Positions 34,687 to 43,250 of a stretch of DNA of 64,000 nucleotides are shown here, piece by piece. The DNA lies in assembly GCA_947450325.1 (NCBI GenBank), contig CANFUT010000024.1, positions 1-64,000 on the forward strand, read 5' to 3'. Position 1 is the stretch's first letter, and the number at the start of each line of letters is the position of its first letter. Made by a program: the position numbers and the translations under genes. The notes under the pieces are model-generated. The model was not told the DNA's origin. It saw only the letters and a program-made list of their open reading frames with translations, and made no database searches. Origin of the DNA: Flavobacteriia bacterium (GTDB taxonomy: Bacteria > Bacteroidota > Bacteroidia > Flavobacteriales_D > Crocinitomicaceae).

Positions 34687-36708
34687 ATGTGTAAATCATT
34701 CGTTTTTATGTTTTTGATACTTGCTTCTTCGGCTTCCTTTGCCCAGAGATTGGACCATCAATTGGATACACTCGAGGTGATCGATTTGCGCATGGAAAAC
34801 GAAAATTTACAAGTTCAAAAATTGAACAAAGCACAAATTACAGCGTTGCAACCAGAAGACGTAGGCCAGTTGTTGCAACGCTTCGTAGGTGTTTCCTTGA
34901 AAAGTTACGGCGGTTTGGGCGGGATGAAAACCATTTCTGTCCGAGGAATCAATGGAAATCAAACAGGAATTGTTGTGGACGGTTTTTCGTTGCAAAATGC
35001 GCAAACAGGACAACTTGATTTCAGTAATATCCAGACTGAAAGCATTGAGAAAATTACACTTTCTATTGGTGGTTCACAAGGATTTTTAAATCCGATTTCT
35101 GCATTAATCGGAGGCAGTTGTTTGAGCATCGAAACGTTTGAAAGTACTTTTGGAATGCCAACATATCAAGTTCGATCAGCCTTAAAGGGCGGTTCTTTCG
35201 GACAAATTGATTCCTATTTGGCGGTGAAAATGAACAATCAACGCAGTTTTTTCTCCTTGATGGGTAAATATCGCGAAGCCAATGGTAAATATAATTTTGA
35301 AATTGAAAATGGAAATCAATTGTATCAAGGAAAACGAATCAACAATGATTTTAAAGAAGGATTTGGCGGTTTTTCATCAGGATTTAGAATAGGGAAGAAA
35401 AGTATTTTTAGAATCAACGATCAATTCAATCAATCTGATAAAGGACTTCCGGGCGCAGTGATTTTATACAATACGATTTCTAATCAGCGATTGAAAAATG
35501 TAACAAATCAAGTTAACGTTGATTTTACAAGATTTGATCAAATTTTTCCTTTCAGAGTTTATGCTTCCATGCGCAATGAACAATTGATTTACATTGATTC
35601 AACTTATTTAAATACTGCGGGTTATTTGGATAATAGATATTACAACACTCACTTTGTTAATGGATTTTCATTCAGAAAATTGCCAATCAAAAGAAGAGAT
35701 CTGGATTCCATGCAATATGATCTAGAAATTGTAAAAACTAAGAAGTTGAAATTGATTTATTTTGGTGGAATTGAACAAAGTTACAGTTTGTTAAACAGTA
35801 ATTTACCTGCAATTCTAGCTCCTCAACGATATCAATTGAAAGCATTGCTGGGAACAGAAAAGAAATGGAGTAGATCGAATATAATTCTTCAAGTAGGAGA
35901 ACAATATTTTTCAGATAAACAGTCGATCTCAGGAAATAATCTCAAACGATTTGTTTTTACACCTTATGCTTCTTTTCAAACTGAAAAGTGGAGATCTTTT
36001 ATTGGTGGATTGAATTTTTGGGCGAAGCGATCTTTCAGAATTCCAACTTTCAATGAATTGTATTACAATGCTTTGGGGAATTTAAGTTTGAAGCCAGAAA
36101 TCGCTAATCAATTCAATATCGGCAACTTTCATACTTTTTATATCCACAGAAACCAATTGAAGTTTAGATTAGACGCCTATTACAATTTAGTGGAAAATAA
36201 AATTGTCGCCATTCCAACAAAAAATTTATTTGTTTGGTCAATTCAAAATGTGGGCAAAGCGCAGGTTTTTGGTGTTGATTTTCAGTTCAATCACACCAGA
36301 AATTTTTCTGATTTGAAATTAGAAACCAATGTAAATTACTCGTTTCAAAAGGTTGAAGATTTATCCGATAAAAATTCACCAACCTATAAACATCAACTGC
36401 CTTATTTGCCTCAACACACTTTGAATGCAGATTTCACTGTTGTCTACAAATCGAAAAGTGGAATTACGATTTCTGGACTGGCAACTTCTTCTCGCTACGC
36501 ATTGAATGAAAACATCGATGCCAACAAAATCAACGGTTTTTATGTATTTGATGCATCAATTTACCACACTTTTACATTTCCGAAAGCACAAAGTTTAAGA
36601 TTGAGTTTGAATGTCAAAAATTTATTGAATCAATCGTATGCATTCGTCCGATATTATGTGATGCCGGGCACTAATTTTTTAATTTCCTTGAATTATGCAA
36701 TTCATTAA
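34687..36708 (+). CDS. btuB: TonB-dependent outer membrane receptor, BtuB-like
   Basis: 673 residues from the ATG at 34687, 21 bases after the preceding gene. A signal peptide (ending SSASFAQ) is followed by a TonB-box-like LDTLEVIDL and a plug domain (QPEDVGQLLQRFVGVSLKSYGG, then SVRGINGNQTGIVVDGF). A 22-stranded barrel ends in the required aromatic-rich C-terminal strand (NFLISLNYAIH). The riboswitch points to cobalamin or another corrinoid as the cargo. It is co-transcribed with a BtuG-like lipoprotein, whose start overlaps the end of this gene by 14 bases. Confidence 0.9.
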   Translation: MCKSFVFMFLILASSASFAQRLDHQLDTLEVIDLRMENENLQVQKLNKAQITALQPEDVGQLLQRFVGVSLKSYGGLGGMKTISVRGINGNQTGIVVDGFSLQNAQTGQLDFSNIQTESIEKITLSIGGSQGFLNPISALIGGSCLSIETFESTFGMPTYQVRSALKGGSFGQIDSYLAVKMNNQRSFFSLMGKYREANGKYNFEIENGNQLYQGKRINNDFKEGFGGFSSGFRIGKKSIFRINDQFNQSDKGLPGAVILYNTISNQRLKNVTNQVNVDFTRFDQIFPFRVYASMRNEQLIYIDSTYLNTAGYLDNRYYNTHFVNGFSFRKLPIKRRDLDSMQYDLEIVKTKKLKLIYFGGIEQSYSLLNSNLPAILAPQRYQLKALLGTEKKWSRSNIILQVGEQYFSDKQSISGNNLKRFVFTPYASFQTEKWRSFIGGLNFWAKRSFRIPTFNELYYNALGNLSLKPEIANQFNIGNFHTFYIHRNQLKFRLDAYYNLVENKIVAIPTKNLFVWSIQNVGKAQVFGVDFQFNHTRNFSDLKLETNVNYSFQKVEDLSDKNSPTYKHQLPYLPQHTLNADFTVVYKSKSGITISGLATSSRYALNENIDANKINGFYVFDASIYHTFTFPKAQSLRLSLNVKNLLNQSYAFVRYYVMPGTNFLISLNYAIH

Positions 36709-37741
36709 ATATATATTATTAATCAGTTTGTTCGCTGTCTTTTTTTCGTGTAAAAAAGAAAATGAAGAAACGATTGAATCACCTGCAATTTTGAAAAATG
36801 GCATGTTGGTCCTCAATGAAGGATTGTTTCAATTGAATAACGCTAGCTTAACTTGGGTAGATTTTGGTTCAGGAACAACAAATGATCAATTTTTTACCCA
36901 AAAAGCAGGAAGATTGCTCGGTGATACAGGAAATGAAATGCTCCGATACGGAAACAAAATTTACATAGTAGTCAACGTTTCAAGTACAATTGAAGTTTTG
37001 GATGCAATAACAGGAAATTCAATCAAGCAAATTTCTATGCAAGCGAATGGAAATTCAAAACAACCGAGAAGCATTCGTTTTTTTGGTTCAAAAGCATTTA
37101 TTTCTTGTTTTGATGGTTTTGTAGATGTAATGGACACAGCCACTTTTCAAATTGAATCTAGAATTCCAGTTGGATTAAATCCTGATCAAATGACAATTTC
37201 AGGTCAATATTTATTTGTTTCCAATTCAGGAGGTTTGAACGCGCCAGTAATGGATTCAACGATTTCCGTGATTGATATGATTGCAAAATCGGAGTTGACC
37301 AAAATTGTGGTCGGAAAAAATCCAGGTTCGATTGTCACTGACTATGAAGGTGATGTGTATGTTGTCACTAGAGGAAATTATTCTACCATTCCGTCTCGCT
37401 TAAATAAAATCGATCAAGACGAATTTATTGTGCTCGACAGCTACGATTTTGACGCATCAAAAATTACACTGATGAACAACAGATTATTGATTTTGAACAA
37501 CAATAAAGTGATGCTTTTTAATACTGATACAGATCAATTATTGGATGATAATTTTATCAATAACCCTACAATCAACACGCTTTCAAATATGTATTTCAGA
37601 AGTTCAAGTCAGCAGATTTATTTATTTGATTCAAAAGGATATACAAATACTGGAAATATTTTGAAATACAATGTGAATGGAGATTTTATGAGTCAGTACC
37701 ATGTTGGATTAAATCCAAATTCAATCTTGATTTATGATTAG
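36695..37741 (+). CDS. btuG: BtuG-like beta-propeller lipoprotein (DUF5074/YncE-like)
   Basis: 348 residues. MQFIKYILLISLFAVFFSC is a lipoprotein signal with the lipobox Cys at 19. The remainder consists of about seven 40-50-residue repeats typical of a YncE/DUF5074 propeller (for example GNKIYIVVNVSSTIEVLDAITG, GQYLFVSNSGG and TISVIDMIAKSELTKIVVGKNPGSIVTD). In Bacteroides, BtuG is a surface lipoprotein propeller that captures B12 with very high affinity and passes it to BtuB. Position and fold match that role here. Confidence 0.83.
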   Translation: MQFIKYILLISLFAVFFSCKKENEETIESPAILKNGMLVLNEGLFQLNNASLTWVDFGSGTTNDQFFTQKAGRLLGDTGNEMLRYGNKIYIVVNVSSTIEVLDAITGNSIKQISMQANGNSKQPRSIRFFGSKAFISCFDGFVDVMDTATFQIESRIPVGLNPDQMTISGQYLFVSNSGGLNAPVMDSTISVIDMIAKSELTKIVVGKNPGSIVTDYEGDVYVVTRGNYSTIPSRLNKIDQDEFIVLDSYDFDASKITLMNNRLLILNNNKVMLFNTDTDQLLDDNFINNPTINTLSNMYFRSSSQQIYLFDSKGYTNTGNILKYNVNGDFMSQYHVGLNPNSILIYD

Positions 37742-38717
37742 ATTAATTATTTTTTTAGTTGGTTTGATTTCATTCAAAAGTTACAGCCAATCATACGCTC
37801 CAGCAGCCAATCAAATTGGTACAACTGCCATTTCAAAAGACAGCAATATTTTCGTTTCTTGGGCAACGGGAATTGAGTTAAAACGTGGTTTTTTGAATAT
37901 CTCTGATACTAATTTTCAGCTCAATGGAACCAATAAAGTAACTTATGGACTTCCAGAAGCCGCATTGTTTCAAGCGGAAGGCACGAGCGCTGACATCGTC
38001 AGTTTAGGTGATGGAGGAATCGCGACATTGACATTCGAAGCACCGATAAAAAACGACATTGGTCCTGATTTTGCCGTTTTTGAAAATAGTTTTTTATCCA
38101 ACTATTTGGAATTGGCCTTTGTAGAAGTAAGTTCAGATGGAATTCATTTCGTTAGATTCCCTGCGCATACCGAGGTTTCATTTGTCACTCAAATTGGTGG
38201 TTTTGAATTTATTGATTGTCGATATTTGAATAATTTTGCAGGAAAATATGAACAAGGCTATGGAACGCCATTTGATTTGTCAGATTTGCCACAAGATTCC
38301 TTTTTGAACTTGGATTACATCACTCATGTGAGAATCATTGATGTTGTCGGTTCGATTGATTCACATTTTGCAACATACGATAGTTTTGGAAACGTTGTCA
38401 ACGATCCTTTTCCAACACCTTTTGAATCAGGTGGTTTTGATTTAGATGGAGTGGGAGTTATTCATCAAGGAATATTGGGAATAGAAGAAAATTTTCAAAA
38501 TTTCAGTTTTTATCCAAATCCTGCCAAATCTGAAATTTCAATCGCCACATCGGAATATTTCGATATTCAGTTGATTGATCTTTCTGGGAAAATTATTGAT
38601 TCATTTTCGGTTCAAAGTTTCAAGAAAGTTGATTTACAACATCTCGAAAGAGGCGTTTATCTGTTGAATATCAGTTCGAAATCGGGGAGAAGTAGCAGGA
38701 AATTAATTCTGGAATAG
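37734..38717 (+). CDS. T9SS-sorted secreted protein, last gene of the cobalamin operon
   Basis: 327 residues. A signal peptide (ending SFKSYSQS) is followed by a region of about 220 residues containing TSADIVSLGDGGIATLTF, DFAVFENSF and HVRIIDVVGSIDS. This has the look of a calcium-bound lectin-like or PKD-associated surface module, but I recognise no family with certainty. A type A T9SS signal (FSFYPNPAKSEISIA to the end) completes it. The start overlaps the BtuG-like gene by 8 bases. Its role is presumably in surface corrinoid capture, by context only. Confidence 0.7.
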   Translation: MIRLIIFLVGLISFKSYSQSYAPAANQIGTTAISKDSNIFVSWATGIELKRGFLNISDTNFQLNGTNKVTYGLPEAALFQAEGTSADIVSLGDGGIATLTFEAPIKNDIGPDFAVFENSFLSNYLELAFVEVSSDGIHFVRFPAHTEVSFVTQIGGFEFIDCRYLNNFAGKYEQGYGTPFDLSDLPQDSFLNLDYITHVRIIDVVGSIDSHFATYDSFGNVVNDPFPTPFESGGFDLDGVGVIHQGILGIEENFQNFSFYPNPAKSEISIATSEYFDIQLIDLSGKIIDSFSVQSFKKVDLQHLERGVYLLNISSKSGRSSRKLILE

Positions 38718-38719
38718 TT

Positions 38720-39313
38720 CTATTGAATTTCCTTGAGGGTAATTTCTGTCACAGTTCCGAGTGGAAATTGATTGATTTTTAGTTTTTGAATTCCCACACG
38801 AATTAATCTCAAGGTTGGAAAACCAACAGCCGCAGTCATTTTTCGAATTTGTCGATTTTTTCCTTCGCGCAATTGAATTTCTATCCACGTCGTTGGAATC
38901 TTTGCCCGAAATCGAATCGGTGGATTTCGTTCTTCTATTTCAACATGTTGCAATTTTAAAGCTTGAGCAGGCAAACAAATATGTGATTTTCCATTGTGTT
39001 TGATTTCAATACCACCAGACTTTAATTTGAATATCGCATCTTCAGAAATATTTCCTTCAACTTGCACCCAATACGTTTTGAAATGTTCGTTTTTTGGATC
39101 TAATAAATTTGTTTTAAGTCGATTGTCATTCGTCAAGAGAAGCAAACCTTCACTGTCTTTATCTAGCCTCCCAACTGGATAAATATCTTTAGGAAAGTTT
39201 TTTAGCTGATTTTCTGCAATCAAGTTTTGCAAAGTCAAATCATTTTGTTCTCCAGAAAATTGGGAAACATAACCAAAAGGTTTGTGCACGACAAAATATC
39301 TGAAGTTAGTCAA
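38720..39313 (-). CDS. rluE: Ribosomal/tRNA pseudouridine synthase, RsuA/RluE family
   Basis: 197 residues with the catalytic Asp in GRLDKDSEGLLLLTND and the family motif GKNRQIRKMTAAVGFPTLRLIRVGI. It makes pseudouridine in RNA; RluE-type relatives modify 23S rRNA, but the target is not proved here. No S4 domain precedes the catalytic part, as in RluE. The only start codon in frame is TTG (39313); the next codon upstream is ATT, then a stop. It converges on the cobalamin operon with a gap of 2 bases. Confidence 0.88.
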   Translation of the reverse strand: MTNFRYFVVHKPFGYVSQFSGEQNDLTLQNLIAENQLKNFPKDIYPVGRLDKDSEGLLLLTNDNRLKTNLLDPKNEHFKTYWVQVEGNISEDAIFKLKSGGIEIKHNGKSHICLPAQALKLQHVEIEERNPPIRFRAKIPTTWIEIQLREGKNRQIRKMTAAVGFPTLRLIRVGIQKLKINQFPLGTVTEITLKEIQ

Positions 39314-39322
39314 AATGAAAAT

Positions 39323-39889
39323 TTATGCTTTTTCTTTGATGCAAGTGTAAACGAACGCTGGCGGAAAATTAAGTGGTGTGAAAGCCAAATGCACCGCATC
39401 AAATCTGTCTTCCAAAAGTCTTTTTGAATTGAGAGAATATTGAAATTGAATGTATTTCCCCTGATTTTTCAAGGTTTCATAGGATACATTGATGATATTC
39501 GTTTTTAATTTGTTTGGAAAAACAGCCAATGGAAGGGAAGAAACGATGTAGTCAACGTGAATAAATCCCGCTTCGTTCAGGTATTTTTGAATGAATTCAG
39601 CACTATCGTGAATCAAAATCATACGATTGTCGATTATTTCTTCCTTCAAATGCTCGTAAAAAGTATCATTTAATTCAAAAACCAACAATTTCGCATCTGG
39701 TTGCATGAATTCTAAAATCTTCTTGGTGAAAACACCTGTGCCAGGTCCTAGTTCAATGATTACTTTTGCTTTTTTGAAATCAATGTTTCTTAGCATTTTG
39801 TGCGCCAAATACTTAGAGCTCGGGCTCATCGCGCCAACCATTTTCTTTTCCTGCCAAAATTGTTTTAAAAAAGCTGTCTTCTTAGCCAT
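39323..39889 (-). CDS. Class I SAM-dependent methyltransferase (phospholipid or rRNA-adenine type)
   Basis: 188 residues with the SAM-binding IIELGPGTGVFTKKIL motif near residue 40, an acidic LLVFELND strand and a YIVSSLPLAVF catalytic-loop equivalent. The sequence resembles the KsgA/Erm-type domain and, in overall length, phosphatidylethanolamine N-methyltransferase (PmtA). I cannot choose between lipid and RNA substrates. It lies 9 bases upstream of the pseudouridine synthase start and 6 bases after the dihydroorotase-like gene, so all three are probably one transcript. Confidence 0.8.
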   Translation of the reverse strand: MAKKTAFLKQFWQEKKMVGAMSPSSKYLAHKMLRNIDFKKAKVIIELGPGTGVFTKKILEFMQPDAKLLVFELNDTFYEHLKEEIIDNRMILIHDSAEFIQKYLNEAGFIHVDYIVSSLPLAVFPNKLKTNIINVSYETLKNQGKYIQFQYSLNSKRLLEDRFDAVHLAFTPLNFPPAFVYTCIKEKA

Positions 39890-39895
39890 TGAACC

Positions 39896-41155
39896 TTATT
39901 CTTTGATTGCTAATTTACCGTTATTTATAATTCCGAGAACATTTCCGGTCAAAACTTTTCCAACAAACGGGGAATTATATGTTGAGGAAACCACATTTTC
40001 TTTCTCAAAAGTCCATTTTTGATTGGGAGAAAATAAAGTCAAATCAGCTTTTTGTCCAATTTCAATTGATTTATTTTCAATGCCTAAGACATTTCTATTT
40101 TTAATTGAAAGAATGTCAACTACAGTTCTCAAATCGAATTCAGAAACTGTTTGCAAAGATCCAAACAAAGATTGCAATGAGATATTTCCAAACGAAGCGT
40201 GATCAAATTCTACATCTTTCTCTTCCTTGTCAAATGGACGATGATTGGAAACAATATTGTCAATCGTTCCGTCTTTGATACCTTCCCAAAGCGCAATTCT
40301 GTCAGATTCCCTGCGTAAAACAGGCATTAATTTGAAGTTTACATCAAAATCTAAAACCGCAGTTTCGTTGAAAATCAATTGTTCTGCATGAACATCTGCA
40401 GTTAAATTCAAACCTTTTGCTTTTGCTTTTCTAATTAAATCAACTGATTCAGCGCAGGAAATTCCAGTTAAATGTAAATTTCCCCCAGTGTATTCTGCCA
40501 AGCGAATATTTCTTTCTACTTCAATCATTTCAGACATCGTAGCTTCTGCTTTCAATCCTGTTTTCAAGGAAGCTTCTCCTTCATTAACTTGTCCGTTTCC
40601 AGCCAAAGAATGATCTCTCGAAAAGCCAATTATTTTTGCATCGAAATTGCTGCTGTATAGCAAAGCTCGATACATAATTCCAGAATTTACTGGAACTAAA
40701 TCATCTGTAAAAAAAGACACACCTGATTGAGACATGTCATACATTTCAGCCAAGTTCTCACCTTTCATTTTTTCGGTGATTGCACCAATTGGATGTAAAG
40801 TGGTTACTTGATTTTCTGCACGTTTCAAGACATATTCAACTTGCGTTTTCCCATCAATTACTGGATGTGTCGATGGTAAAATTGCTACATGAGTGAATCC
40901 ACCAAAAGATGCAGCTTGTAAACCTGATTCAATCGTTTCTTTGTGTTCCTCTCCTGGATCGCAAAAATGGGCTTTCAAGTCAACCCAACCCTGAGAAATA
41001 TGCAAATCTTCACCTTCAATCAATTTTGCGTCATTGTCGTCAATATTTGATTCAATTGATTGAATAATTCCATCTACAATTAAAATATCAACTTTTTTTC
41101 CAAAATGGGAAGAACTTGAGTCAGCAATTTTCCCTGATTTTATTAAAAACTTCAT
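39896..41155 (-). CDS. Dihydroorotase-like protein lacking catalytic residues
   Basis: 419 residues with the overall class I dihydroorotase/amidohydrolase layout (N-terminal beta-sandwich edge, TIM barrel and C-terminal FSPNQKWTF strand). Key residues are altered. The D-x-H-x-H metal motif reads D59-L-K61-A-H63, and the following Arg is C65. The HCED-type ligand region reads FSRDHSL, and the catalytic TDHAPH region reads SNHRPF. It probably cannot hydrolyse dihydroorotate. In some bacteria inactive paralogues act as structural partners of aspartate carbamoyltransferase. It sits 2 bases after the BatA-like gene. Confidence 0.85.
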   Translation of the reverse strand: MKFLIKSGKIADSSSSHFGKKVDILIVDGIIQSIESNIDDNDAKLIEGEDLHISQGWVDLKAHFCDPGEEHKETIESGLQAASFGGFTHVAILPSTHPVIDGKTQVEYVLKRAENQVTTLHPIGAITEKMKGENLAEMYDMSQSGVSFFTDDLVPVNSGIMYRALLYSSNFDAKIIGFSRDHSLAGNGQVNEGEASLKTGLKAEATMSEMIEVERNIRLAEYTGGNLHLTGISCAESVDLIRKAKAKGLNLTADVHAEQLIFNETAVLDFDVNFKLMPVLRRESDRIALWEGIKDGTIDNIVSNHRPFDKEEKDVEFDHASFGNISLQSLFGSLQTVSEFDLRTVVDILSIKNRNVLGIENKSIEIGQKADLTLFSPNQKWTFEKENVVSSTYNSPFVGKVLTGNVLGIINNGKLAIKE

Positions 41156-41157
41156 GC

Positions 41158-43206
41158 TTATTTTTTCAAAAATTTAATCAATGCCATTTCTGTCAACACG
41201 AAAAGTAGTGCCAACAAAACAAAAATTCTCCAATATTCTTTCGGTTTTTCCAATTCAATTCTAGCGATGCTTTGACCTTCATCAATGGTTGTAAACTTTA
41301 CATTTTCAATTCCTTGCAATGAAAATCCAGCACTAATTTCATTTTCTGTCAAAGTTGAAATATCAGATTCTGAACGGTTATAATTCAAAGCCAAATTTCC
41401 AAGCGTTACTTCATTTTCAATGTTATATAAACCTGATTTCAATACATTTGCTTCAATTCCTGCAATCGAAATATAGGTGATTTGATTGATTTTTTCAGTT
41501 TGAGGAATGAAATCTATTTCGGTATTTTTTAGGTGTAACGGTGTTTCCTTTTGGGGTGCGTTGTATACTGGGAATTTACTGTCACTGCCAATGGTTAGTG
41601 CGATAGGAATTCTTCGCTGACTCATTTCTGCAGATCTCAACAGAATGGTACTAAAGATAGCATTTGAGGTAAAATTCCCAAAACTAGGCGCTAGACTGCT
41701 TCCAAAAAGAAATATTGAATAGTTTGAATTAGATCTAACAAACAGTGGTAATCCATTTTGTAATTGAATTAAATTCATTGCATTAGCTGAACTACCTGTC
41801 GTGATTTTGTAGATTTTCGTTTGTAATGGAAGATTTAAATTTTCAGGCTTTTTCTCAAAAACACCGTTGAAAAATACATCGTTGTAATTAATAGATTTTA
41901 CTTTAACTCCTTCCGTTTGCAACGCTCCAAGCAAAGGCATTTTTAATTTTTGCAACAACGCATTCCAAGAGGAAGTTTCCACATTTTCACCTGGAAATAA
42001 CGCTAAAGATCCACCTTCCTGTACAAATGATAAAAGTAAACTGGCTGTTCCTGAGGTAATTTCATTCATTCCGTTGACGACAATGAAATCTTTTTGGTTA
42101 ATCATATCAGCCGTGAATGATGATTCATCAACACTTTTAACTTGGTAATAATTATCCAAATTGTACACACGTTGTACGTTCGGAACAGCACTTTTACCAT
42201 TGATAATCAAAACTTGCGAATTGGCTTTTACATCATATGAAAAGAAATATTCGTCATCAAAGTAAACTTGTTTGTCATTCACTTTCACTTTTCCTTGTTT
42301 CAATCCAGGCTTAATGTCTGTATAATTGATAGTTGTGGTCAACGTCTGATTAGCTTCCAAATCAACAAAAACATCGCGTTTTGTTCCGTTTACATCCAAT
42401 TGAAGTTCTACGTTTGTCAGCGATTTTTCTCCAGCATTTTTTATTCGAACATTCAATTCGTTGTTGATTCCAACTTTAAAGTTAGGATCGTTGAACCAAA
42501 TCGTGTCGATGTAAACATTTGAAAGATTTTGCGGAACCAATTGAACCGGAAAATAATAGGCTGTTGAATCAGCTTTTAAGTTTTTGAATGAAGCTGAACT
42601 TTTCTGAAAATCTGAAAGAATCACGAATTGTCGCGCTCCCAATTTTTGATTGGTTGCTTCTTCTTTATCGATAATGTCTCTCATCCAACTGATTACAACG
42701 TCGGTGTTCTTTACCAACGGCGAAGTTTCAATTTTATCCAATCGATTTAATGCTTCAACTTTGGTGACCAATCTTTGTTCAATGCCGCTCATTTCGTTTG
42801 TCGCCAAAATGATTCTTGTTTCAACACTTGCTTTTTGAATCAATTTTCTTGCTTGCTCGCGGGCTTCAGATAATAATTCTCCTTCAGTTCCTTTTAAGGT
42901 CATGGAAAAAGAATTGTCTAAATAAATCGCCAAAACGGGATTTCCACCGGATTTTGCGTTATCAGCAACCGGCAAATAAGGTTGTGCAAAAGCCAAAATC
43001 AATGCAGAAAACGCTAACAAACGTGCGATTAAAACGAGTAAATGTTTGAGTTTTTGCGTAGATTTTGTTTGTTCGTCGACTTGCTTTAAAAACTGTAAAC
43101 TGGAGAAATACAATACTTTATATCGACGAAAATTGAAAAGGTGAATGATTATTGGAATGGCCAATAACAGAAATGCAAAAAGAAAACCTGGGTATTCAAA
43201 TTTCAT
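41158..43206 (-). CDS. BatA-domain membrane protein with VWA-like region
   Basis: 682 residues. The N-terminal BatA domain ([34 protein letters not shown] is the family start; about 1-80) contains two membrane helices. A von Willebrand A-type domain (about 85-250) follows, with the MIDAS-like LDNSFSM motif, then CARDB-like beta domains and a glutamine-amidotransferase-like fold. A C-terminal membrane helix ends KFLKK. The family is widespread in Bacteroidota and linked to the Bat aerotolerance system, but its function is not settled. It precedes the dihydroorotase-like gene. Confidence 0.87.
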   Translation of the reverse strand: MKFEYPGFLFAFLLLAIPIIIHLFNFRRYKVLYFSSLQFLKQVDEQTKSTQKLKHLLVLIARLLAFSALILAFAQPYLPVADNAKSGGNPVLAIYLDNSFSMTLKGTEGELLSEAREQARKLIQKASVETRIILATNEMSGIEQRLVTKVEALNRLDKIETSPLVKNTDVVISWMRDIIDKEEATNQKLGARQFVILSDFQKSSASFKNLKADSTAYYFPVQLVPQNLSNVYIDTIWFNDPNFKVGINNELNVRIKNAGEKSLTNVELQLDVNGTKRDVFVDLEANQTLTTTINYTDIKPGLKQGKVKVNDKQVYFDDEYFFSYDVKANSQVLIINGKSAVPNVQRVYNLDNYYQVKSVDESSFTADMINQKDFIVVNGMNEITSGTASLLLSFVQEGGSLALFPGENVETSSWNALLQKLKMPLLGALQTEGVKVKSINYNDVFFNGVFEKKPENLNLPLQTKIYKITTGSSANAMNLIQLQNGLPLFVRSNSNYSIFLFGSSLAPSFGNFTSNAIFSTILLRSAEMSQRRIPIALTIGSDSKFPVYNAPQKETPLHLKNTEIDFIPQTEKINQITYISIAGIEANVLKSGLYNIENEVTLGNLALNYNRSESDISTLTENEISAGFSLQGIENVKFTTIDEGQSIARIELEKPKEYWRIFVLLALLFVLTEMALIKFLKK

Positions 43207-43250
43207 GATTTCAAAGATAGGGATTTATTTTCATAAATTAATTCCATGTT

